From Firmicutes bacterium UBA1426 (lineage in GTDB: Bacteria > Bacillota > Clostridia > Peptostreptococcales > Anaerovoracaceae), in assembly GCA_002329675.1 (NCBI GenBank), contig DCUA01000222.1:1-5360 (forward strand): a stretch of DNA of 5,360 nucleotides, in the 5' to 3' direction. Shown here piece by piece: positions 1-4,068 of this stretch. How positions within the stretch are numbered: position 1 is the stretch's first letter; each line of letters starts with the position of its first letter. A program made the position numbers and the translations under genes. The notes beneath the pieces were generated by a model that was not told where the DNA came from, made no database searches, and saw only the letters and a list, made by a program, of their open reading frames with translations.

Positions 1-20
1 AGGCTTTTTTCAGTGACCTC

Positions 21-121
21 AGTTGTGTGTGGATTATTGGGTCATAACCTTGGAGCTTTCAATAATTGCTCACCATTTTGAACAGAAATGGCTGTTTCAC
101 AACTTTTATCCACACACAACT
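21..121. repeat. Perfect 14-bp inverted repeat enclosing 73 bp
   Basis: The left arm AGTTGTGTGTGGAT (21-34) is the exact reverse complement of the right arm ATCCACACACAACT (108-121). Pairing stops at both ends of the arms (20/122 and 35/107 do not match). The enclosed 73 bases hold further short inverted repeats: CCATTT/AAATGG (73-78 / 86-91), the competing AACAG/CTGTT (81-85 / 92-96), and a small hairpin at 50-62. As RNA, the block could fold into a long closing stem with two internal hairpins. No gene lies here, and no target-site duplication flanks the arms. The arms also contain DnaA-box-like 9-mers. The inverted repeat is seen directly; its function is unknown. Confidence 0.75.
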
Positions 122-135
122 CCAGATTTTGCACA
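28..135. promoter_or_regulatory. Possible cluster of DnaA-box-like 9-mers
   Basis: Against the DnaA-box consensus TTATNCACA, the plus strand has a perfect match at 106-114 (TTATCCACA), a one-mismatch match at 127-135 (TTTTGCACA) and a two-mismatch match at 93-101 (TGTTTCACA). The minus strand has a one-mismatch match at 28-36 (read as TAATCCACA). An AT-rich stretch follows at 136-149. The 28-36 and 106-114 sites are not independent, because both lie in the arms of the inverted repeat. No dnaA or dnaN is visible in the window, so replication-origin function is not supported here. DnaA binding is inference from consensus only. Confidence 0.3.
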
Positions 136-153
136 AAATTATTTAATTCCTTA

Positions 154-187
154 GCATGCCAGGAAATGGCATCCTGACGAAGCAGGC
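154..187. repeat. Overlapping short inverted repeats downstream of the M50 gene
   Basis: Three mutually competing inverted repeats share the same bases: ATGCCA/TGGCAT (156-161 / 167-172, loop GGAAA), CAGGA/TCCTG (160-164 / 172-176) and CCTG/CAGG (173-176 / 183-186). The block starts about 30 bp past the stop of the minus-strand protease gene, so it would lie in that gene's 3' untranslated RNA. No clear U-run follows on the minus strand, so it is not a convincing intrinsic terminator. It may instead be an RNA 3'-end or processing structure. Confidence 0.4.
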
Positions 188-216
188 ATTACATACGGGA
201 CCCCTAACCTATACAT

Positions 217-933
217 TTAGAATAGTATCCCCATTAATGTACTATAGACCCAGCTTACTGCAGGTGTGAGTATTCTTCCTGTAATGTTGAACAGGATCAA
301 AACCATGAGAATAAGAAAACCCTTGTCGTAAACCCTGTAATAGAACTCCGTGTTCCGGAGGTTGAATATCTGTGTGATCACATTGAACCCGTCCAGAGGA
401 GGGATGGGCAGCAAATTGAAGACCATCAGAACTATGTTTATAAATATGATCGAAATAAGGATGTCCTGAAGGATCATTCCCAGATCTGAAAGCATAAATC
501 CGATTGCATACTTATAGAGCAGCCATAACAATACCATGAACAAGAAAGCCAAAATCAGATTAAGGGTAACTCCGGCTAAAGCTACCAATAATTCATCCCT
601 TCTCGGTTTACGGAAATTATTAGGGTTGATCATGACGGGTTTCCCCCATCCAAAGCCTATAAAGAGCAATGCGATAAAGCCGATAGGATCGATATGGGCT
701 GCAGGGTTTATGGTTACTCTGTTTTGAAGTTTTGGGGTCGGATCGCCGCAGCGATAGGCCACAAAGGCATGAGCGAACTCATGAAAGGAAAGACCTATAA
801 TGATACCGGGCAACAGGGTAAGCGTACTCATGAGCCAATCCATAAGGCTGTAATACCGACCATTGGTGATTGCTTGAAATGCCATCAACAGAATCAGGGC
901 AAACGCTATGGGATTCGACAAAAAACGTTTCAA
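217..933 (-). CDS. Site-2-type intramembrane zinc metalloprotease (M50 family)
   Basis: This 238-residue hydrophobic protein belongs to the short M50 / site-2 protease class (SpoIVFB-related), which cuts membrane-embedded substrates within the lipid bilayer. The zinc motif HEFAH is at residues 51-55, inside the second predicted membrane segment. The family's second block NLLPIPPLDGF (173-183) supplies the third zinc ligand, D181. Between them lie the typical NPAAHIDPIG (76-85), GFGWGKPV (93-100) and NFRKPRRDE (106-114) stretches. Further membrane segments are likely near 8-24, 84-97, 115-140, 152-176 and 205-235. There are no PDZ or CBS domains, as in the minimal subgroup, and the length is normal for it. 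The start is TTG (931-933) with AGGAG seven bases upstream. The gene runs divergently from the LysM gene and appears to be transcribed alone. The fold and family are secure; the substrate is unknown, and nothing here identifies it as the pro-sigma-K protease. Confidence 0.93.
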   Translation of the reverse strand: MKRFLSNPIAFALILLMAFQAITNGRYYSLMDWLMSTLTLLPGIIIGLSFHEFAHAFVAYRCGDPTPKLQNRVTINPAAHIDPIGFIALLFIGFGWGKPVMINPNNFRKPRRDELLVALAGVTLNLILAFLFMVLLWLLYKYAIGFMLSDLGMILQDILISIIFINIVLMVFNLLPIPPLDGFNVITQIFNLRNTEFYYRVYDKGFLILMVLILFNITGRILTPAVSWVYSTLMGILF

Positions 934-945
934 TAAAAAACTCCT
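931..945 (-). promoter_or_regulatory. Ribosome binding site and TTG start of the M50 protease
   Basis: On the minus strand AGGAG (941-945) is followed by seven bases and then TTG (931-933), which opens the reading frame (Leu/Met-Lys-Arg-Phe). No ATG or GTG in frame lies at a better distance, so the Shine-Dalgarno position decides for TTG. Confidence 0.8.
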
Positions 946-964
946 CTCAAGAACTAATTTATTT

Positions 965-973
965 ATTCTATCA
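965..973 (-). promoter_or_regulatory. Extended -10 promoter for the M50 protease gene
   Basis: Read on the minus strand, TGATAGAAT (973 down to 965) fits the extended sigma-A -10 form TGnTATAAT with one change in the hexamer. A -35 hexamer 17 bases upstream is poor (TTTCAA, near 988-993). Transcription would begin near 958, giving a leader of about 25 nt that contains the AGGAG site. Predicted from sequence only. Confidence 0.5.
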
Positions 974-998
974 CAAGTTAGGAGGGATTGAAATATAT

Positions 999-1007
999 TG
1001 GTATAAA
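999..1007 (+). promoter_or_regulatory. Extended -10 promoter for the LysM gene
   Basis: TGGTATAAA (999-1007) matches the extended -10 form TGnTATAAT with one change in the hexamer. No good -35 is present at 16-18 bp. The start of transcription would be near 1014, about 42 nt before the ATG. The upstream half of this promoter overlaps that of the divergent protease promoter. A sporulation sigma factor is possible given the product, but I see no clear sigma-E, -G or -K consensus. Confidence 0.45.
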
Positions 1008-1013
1008 TATGAT

Positions 1014-1031
1014 CCTGAGGTTAGAATCAGG
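1014..1031 (+). repeat. Small inverted repeat at the predicted 5' end of the LysM mRNA
   Basis: CCTGA (1014-1018) and TCAGG (1027-1031) are exact reverse complements with an 8-base loop. If transcription starts near 1014, the message would begin with this hairpin, ending seven bases before the ribosome binding site (1038-1046). Such 5' hairpins can stabilise mRNA; here that is inference. Confidence 0.35.
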
Positions 1032-1055
1032 TGAATGAGAGGTGATTAATTCAAT

Positions 1056-2144
1056 ATGATACAAGACCGCCAAAGGGTTCCCTTCCCTACAGCGCCTGCA
1101 GTCCCCCGGGATTATGTATGCACAGAAATGTACACCATACAGGCAGGCGATACTCTTTATTCCATATCCCAAAGGTACGGTGTTCCTGTATCTGTATTAA
1201 TGCAGGTCAATGACATTACAAATCCTTATGCTCTTAGAATCGACCAGGAGATCTGCATTCCCGGGAACGGCGTTATGAAAAATGGAGCTACACAAAACGG
1301 CTCAGTTTGCAGTGGGATGCTCCACACCATCGCCCCCGGCGACACTCCTTACATGCTGGCAAAACAATATGGAGTAACTCTGGAATCTATACTGCAGGCA
1401 AATCCCGATATAGATCCTCACAATTTAAGGATCGGAGGGCAGATTTGCATCCCGGGTATAAGTCAGGCTCCCGCAGTTCCCGAGCCGGCTCCTATGCCTA
1501 TGCCGACTCCACCCCCTGCTCCCGTTGTTCCTGCACCGATCCCGGTTATCCCCAGGCCGTCACCCCCTCCAATGCCGGCTCCAACTCCTACGCCAATGCC
1601 AACTCCGATGCCGATGCCGACTATTCCTCCAATTATTCAGACTCCTTTTCACGAAATGCCAGCCCCGCAACCTGCGCCGACACCAGCCCCGCAACCCGCG
1701 CCGACGCCAACACCGGCTCCGGCTCCTTTCACACCGGCGGCACCTCCCCCCTCGATACTCCCTGTCAGAGAAGGAGCTGCTTGTACAGGAAAATTTTATA
1801 CCGTTGTGGAGGGCGATACCCTTTACATGATTGCAAAGAGAAATGAAATCTCTCTGGATGCGTTAATGGAAGCAAATCCCGCACTGGATCTCTATAATCT
1901 GGAGGTGGGTATGAGACTGTGTATCCCCAGTATGGAAAAATCTCCTTGCCCGGCCCCCTGCCCATCACCCAGACGGGAATCTCCAGTAAGAGAAGACTGC
2001 TATTTTGTACGGATGGGTGATAATATGGATAAGATATGCGATCACTTTCGCGTTCTTCCCCGAAATTTGATGAAAGCGAACCCGAATCTGACCGTGATCG
2101 ATTATTCCATCCCCGGTACAAGGATTTGCATCCCCAGCAACTAA
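1056..2144 (+). CDS. Four-LysM, cysteine-rich protein with a proline-rich linker
   Basis: The 362-residue protein carries four LysM repeats, a fold that binds N-acetylglucosamine-containing glycans such as peptidoglycan. LysM1 is near 25-69 (YTIQAGDTLYSIS), LysM2 near 88-133, LysM3 near 246-291 (YTVVEGDTLYMIA) and LysM4 near 315-360, the last more diverged (MGDNMDKIC). A linker at about 137-236 is nearly half proline (PAP, PTP and PMP units). Each LysM is bracketed by a Cys just before it and one in a closing (I/L)CIP: C22/C67, C85/C131, C243/C289 and C315/C358. Additional Cys are 298, 302 and 328. There is no signal peptide, membrane segment or catalytic domain. The start is ATG with GAGGTGAT (1039-1046) nine bases upstream. 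It is probably monocistronic and converges on glyA. Domain content is secure. A structural spore-coat role like that of the SafA group would fit the missing signal peptide but is inference; a wall-associated protein exported by another route is the alternative. Confidence 0.92.
   Translation: MIQDRQRVPFPTAPAVPRDYVCTEMYTIQAGDTLYSISQRYGVPVSVLMQVNDITNPYALRIDQEICIPGNGVMKNGATQNGSVCSGMLHTIAPGDTPYMLAKQYGVTLESILQANPDIDPHNLRIGGQICIPGISQAPAVPEPAPMPMPTPPPAPVVPAPIPVIPRPSPPPMPAPTPTPMPTPMPMPTIPPIIQTPFHEMPAPQPAPTPAPQPAPTPTPAPAPFTPAAPPPSILPVREGAACTGKFYTVVEGDTLYMIAKRNEISLDALMEANPALDLYNLEVGMRLCIPSMEKSPCPAPCPSPRRESPVREDCYFVRMGDNMDKICDHFRVLPRNLMKANPNLTVIDYSIPGTRICIPSN
1659..1706 (+). repeat. 24-bp direct tandem repeat in the Pro-rich linker
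   Basis: Two adjacent 24-bp units (1659-1682 and 1683-1706) differ at only two third-codon positions. Each encodes PAPQPAPT (residues 202-209 and 210-217). The near-identity at DNA level points to a recent in-frame duplication. Less regular units encoding PMPT lie just upstream (about 1591-1620). Confidence 0.85.
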
Positions 2145-2172
2145 AAAACGGGAACGGCTATCGGCCGTTCCC
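2143..2172 (-). terminator. Intrinsic terminator of glyA
   Basis: The arms GGGAACGGC (2150-2158) and GCCGTTCCC (2164-2172) pair perfectly over 9 bp around a 5-base loop. Read on the minus strand, the stem is followed by G and TTTTTT (2148-2143), a textbook rho-independent terminator. The hairpin lies 27 bp past the glyA stop. It overlaps the stop codon region of the convergent LysM gene. On the plus strand it is followed only by TGTTCTG, so its action there is likely weak. Confidence 0.88.
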
Positions 2173-2198
2173 TGTTCTGACAGAATCTATTGGATATG

Positions 2199-3440
2199 TT
2201 ATCGATAAAGCGGGTGAGCCAGACATAGCTCTCTTACGATAGATTTGGCCTTATCTGCAGCACTACTATCGCCGGGGTTATCCAGAACTGCTGTGATAGC
2301 CTCGGCAATCTGAATAAACTCCTTCCTGCCAAAGCCTCTGCTGGTAGCCGCAGCAGTACCTATACGGATACCGGAGGTAACAAAAGGTCCGTTGGGATCC
2401 CCCGGAACCGTATTTTTATTTGTAGTGATCCCGCATTGATCCAGCAACACCTCTGCATCCTTGCCAGTGATGCCTTTGTTTGTTAAGTTGATCAGCATCA
2501 GATGATTATCCGTTCCATCGGATACAAGGCGGAAACCCCTTGTTTGTAATTCATGGGCCAATGTTCTGCAGTTTTCCAATACTTGTTTTTGGTATTCCAC
2601 GAACTCCGGTGATGCCGCTTCCCAGAAACATACTGCCTTAGCGGCTATAATGTGCATAAGAGGACCACCTTGCATACCGGGGAAAATAGCTTTATCGATC
2701 TGCCTGGCGAACTCTTTCTTTGAAAGAATCGCTCCTCCTCGCGGACCTCTCAACGTTTTGTGAGTAGTAGTGGTAACAACGTGGGCATGCTCAACCGGAT
2801 TGGGATGAAGACCCGCCGCGACCAGACCGGCAAAGTGTGCCATATCCACCATAAGATAGGCCCCCACTTCGTCTGCGATCTCACGGAAAAGTGCCGCGTC
2901 AATGATTCTTGGATAAGCACTTGCTCCCGCTACGATCATCTTCGGGCGGTGTTTATGAGCAAGATCCCTTACCATATCAAAATCGATATATTCCGTCTGC
3001 TGATTCACTCCATATGGTATAAAATTGTAGTTGATTCCTGAGAAATTGACCGGACTACCGTGGGTCAGATGCCCGCCGTTGGACAGATCCATCCCGAGTA
3101 CTGTGTCTCCGTGCTGAAGAAATGCAGCATATACCGCCAGGTTGGCGCTGGATCCTGAGTGAGGCTGAACATTGGCGTGTTCCGCATTAAAGAGTGCCTT
3201 CATGCGTTCTCTGGCCAGATTCTCAACTTCGTCCACATGCTCACATCCACCATAATATCTTTTGCCGGGATAGCCTTCTGCATATTTATTCGTTAAAGCA
3301 CTCCCTGATGCCTCCATAACGGCGGCAGAAGTGAAGTTTTCCGATGCAATCAACTCGATGTTATTTTCCTGTCTCGCTATTTCTCTCATGATCATAGCGT
3401 TGATTACAGGATCTGTTTTTTCCAGGTTTGTGAAGTACAT
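2199..3440 (-). CDS. glyA: Serine hydroxymethyltransferase
   Basis: This is a cytosolic PLP enzyme that interconverts serine plus tetrahydrofolate with glycine plus 5,10-methylene-tetrahydrofolate, the main entry of one-carbon units for purine, thymidylate and methionine synthesis. The protein is 413 residues, the normal bacterial length. Visible signatures are ELIASENF (29-36), [15 protein letters not shown] (51-65), HSGSSAN (94-100), the cofactor-contacting [12 protein letters not shown] (199-210) and the PLP-lysine block [14 protein letters not shown] (223-236), with K228 as the Schiff-base lysine. The C-terminal domain has the usual TSGIRIGT motif. No key residue is missing. The ATG (3438-3440) has GAAAGG (3448-3453) seven bases upstream. 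It is transcribed alone, from its own promoter at about 3535-3563 to the terminator at 2143-2172. Low-specificity threonine aldolase activity is a common side activity of the family. Identification is very secure. Confidence 0.98.
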   Translation of the reverse strand: MYFTNLEKTDPVINAMIMREIARQENNIELIASENFTSAAVMEASGSALTNKYAEGYPGKRYYGGCEHVDEVENLARERMKALFNAEHANVQPHSGSSANLAVYAAFLQHGDTVLGMDLSNGGHLTHGSPVNFSGINYNFIPYGVNQQTEYIDFDMVRDLAHKHRPKMIVAGASAYPRIIDAALFREIADEVGAYLMVDMAHFAGLVAAGLHPNPVEHAHVVTTTTHKTLRGPRGGAILSKKEFARQIDKAIFPGMQGGPLMHIIAAKAVCFWEAASPEFVEYQKQVLENCRTLAHELQTRGFRLVSDGTDNHLMLINLTNKGITGKDAEVLLDQCGITTNKNTVPGDPNGPFVTSGIRIGTAAATSRGFGRKEFIQIAEAITAVLDNPGDSSAADKAKSIVRELCLAHPLYR

Positions 3441-3472
3441 TTTAAAGCCTTTCTCTCTGAGTCATAAGTGAC

Positions 3473-3506
3473 CCCTGCAAATCCATTATTGTATTTGAAC
3501 GCAGGG
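3473..3506 (-). repeat. Inverted repeat in the glyA leader
   Basis: On the minus-strand transcript CCCTG pairs with CAGGG (outer arms within 3502-3506 and 3473-3477). Inside, after a 4-base bulge on one side, CAAAT pairs with ATTTG around a 10-base loop. The whole element sits in the predicted leader of about 88 nt, some 20 bases upstream of the ribosome binding site. No U-run follows, so it is not a terminator. It does not resemble any glycine, folate or T-box leader I can recognise. Possible post-transcriptional control element. Confidence 0.4.
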
Positions 3507-3534
3507 CAATGTTTGTCCGTTCCTACAAAATAAT

Positions 3535-3563
3535 ACTATAATACATGTAACATCATTTCACAA
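3535..3563 (-). promoter_or_regulatory. Sigma-A promoter of glyA
   Basis: On the minus strand TTGTGA (3563-3558) is followed by a 17-base spacer and TATAGT (3540-3535). The -10 matches consensus at 5 of 6 positions and the -35 at 4 of 6. Transcription would start near 3528, giving a leader of about 88 nt. This is the best-spaced two-box promoter in the window. Confidence 0.6.
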
Positions 3564-3600
3564 CACATTTTATTATTCTTGTTTGGTTTTCATCTTTTCA

Positions 3601-3609
3601 TGGTATAAT
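3601..3609 (+). promoter_or_regulatory. Extended -10 promoter of trxA
   Basis: TGGTATAAT (3601-3609) is a perfect extended sigma-A -10 element. The candidate -35 is weak: TTGTTT at 3579-3584 with a long 19-base spacer. Transcription would start near 3616, leaving a leader of about 86 nt before the trxA ATG. It lies back-to-back with the glyA promoter. Confidence 0.65.
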
Positions 3610-3637
3610 ATCCACAACTATTATGTGAGTAGGGTAA

Positions 3638-3672
3638 ATTATAATTCTCTCCATATATGAAAGAATTGTAAT
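3638..3672 (+). repeat. 11-bp inverted repeat in the trxA leader
   Basis: ATTATAATTCT (3638-3648) is nearly the reverse complement of AGAATTGTAAT (about 3662-3672). The one difference would be a G-U pair in RNA. The loop is about 13 bases. The element is downstream of the predicted start of transcription and ends about 16 bases before AGGAGG (3689-3694). It could be an AT-rich mRNA hairpin or a DNA operator; the sequence does not say which. Confidence 0.4.
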
Positions 3673-3701
3673 AAATTAATCTGATTTCAGGAGGTACTAA
3701 C

Positions 3702-4028
3702 ATGTCAACAAATACTCTTTACCTAACAGCAGATAACTTTGATGAAGAGGTATTAAAGTCTACTGTTCCTGTATTGGTGGATTTTTATGCGGATTGGTGT
3801 GGGCCCTGCCAGGCATTAGGTCCGGTCATCGATTCTTTGGCCGATAAATTTCAAGGAAAAGCAAAGGTTTGCAAGATCAACATCGACGATCACAGAAAAG
3901 TCGCCCTTACTTATAAAGTAATGAGCATTCCCACCATGTTTTTCTTCAAGGACGGCGAGATCAAAGAAAGGATCACCGGCGGATTACCCGCACCTGTGAT
4001 CGAAGAGAAGCTTAACGATCTGCTGTAG
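3702..4028 (+). CDS. trxA: Thioredoxin
   Basis: This is a cytosolic dithiol oxidoreductase that reduces protein disulfides and is itself recycled by thioredoxin reductase. The 108-residue length is typical. The active site WCGPC is at residues 32-36, with redox cysteines C33 and C36. The buried acidic residue D27 (VDFYADW) and the cis-proline P77 (SIPT) that faces the active site are in place. The C-terminal GGLPAPVIEEKL matches the family's last helix. One further cysteine, C57, is outside the active site. A strong AGGAGG (3689-3694) lies seven bases before the ATG. It is followed after 37 bp by cls on the same strand with no terminator between, so the two probably share a transcript. No thioredoxin reductase gene is in the window. 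Some anaerobes carry several thioredoxins, so the gene symbol is by family, not proven orthology. Confidence 0.96.
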   Translation: MSTNTLYLTADNFDEEVLKSTVPVLVDFYADWCGPCQALGPVIDSLADKFQGKAKVCKINIDDHRKVALTYKVMSIPTMFFFKDGEIKERITGGLPAPVIEEKLNDLL

Positions 4029-4053
4029 ACAGATCTGACAAATCACCAATATC

Positions 4054-4068
4054 AGGAGTAGAAGATTG
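4054..4068 (+). promoter_or_regulatory. Ribosome binding site and TTG start of cls
   Basis: AGGAG (4054-4058) is followed by seven bases and TTG (4066-4068). An in-frame TGA at 4036-4038 excludes starts further upstream, and there is no ATG or GTG between. The next candidates downstream would remove the first membrane segment, which is conserved in the family. The start is therefore TTG. Confidence 0.85.

Noticed and set aside
1..10. The T6 run at 5-10 as the tail of an intrinsic terminator for a gene left of the window.
   Set aside because: The stem would lie outside the window, so it cannot be supported.
21..121. A miniature transposable element with 14-bp terminal inverted repeats.
   Set aside because: No direct target-site duplication flanks the arms (bases before 21 and after 121 differ), and no second copy is in the window.
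1..216. Replication origin (oriC).
   Set aside because: Only one perfect DnaA box is present and neither dnaA nor dnaN is in view. The idea is kept only as a DnaA-box-like cluster.
978..1172. 64-codon minus-strand frame over the divergent promoter region and the start of the LysM gene.
   Set aside because: It overlaps both predicted promoters and the LysM start, and its product matches no family I recognise.
1307..1846. Long open frames of 179 and 101 codons on the plus strand overlapping the LysM gene, plus a 118-codon minus-strand frame at 1765-2121.
   Set aside because: They are shadows of the C-rich, Pro-coding linker and flanking LysM repeats. They give low-complexity or Ser/Arg-rich proteins without family features and lack convincing ribosome binding sites.
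3441..3530. Glycine, tetrahydrofolate or T-box riboswitch upstream of glyA.
   Set aside because: I could not find the conserved cores of these classes; only an unclassified stem is visible.
3608..3616. One-mismatch DnaA-box-like sequence ATATCCACA over the trxA start of transcription.
   Set aside because: With equal base frequencies about four one-mismatch matches are expected in a window of this size, so a single isolated one has little weight.
4030..4037. Palindrome CAGATCTG just after the trxA stop as a terminator.
   Set aside because: It has no loop and no following T-run; it is a simple 8-bp palindrome.
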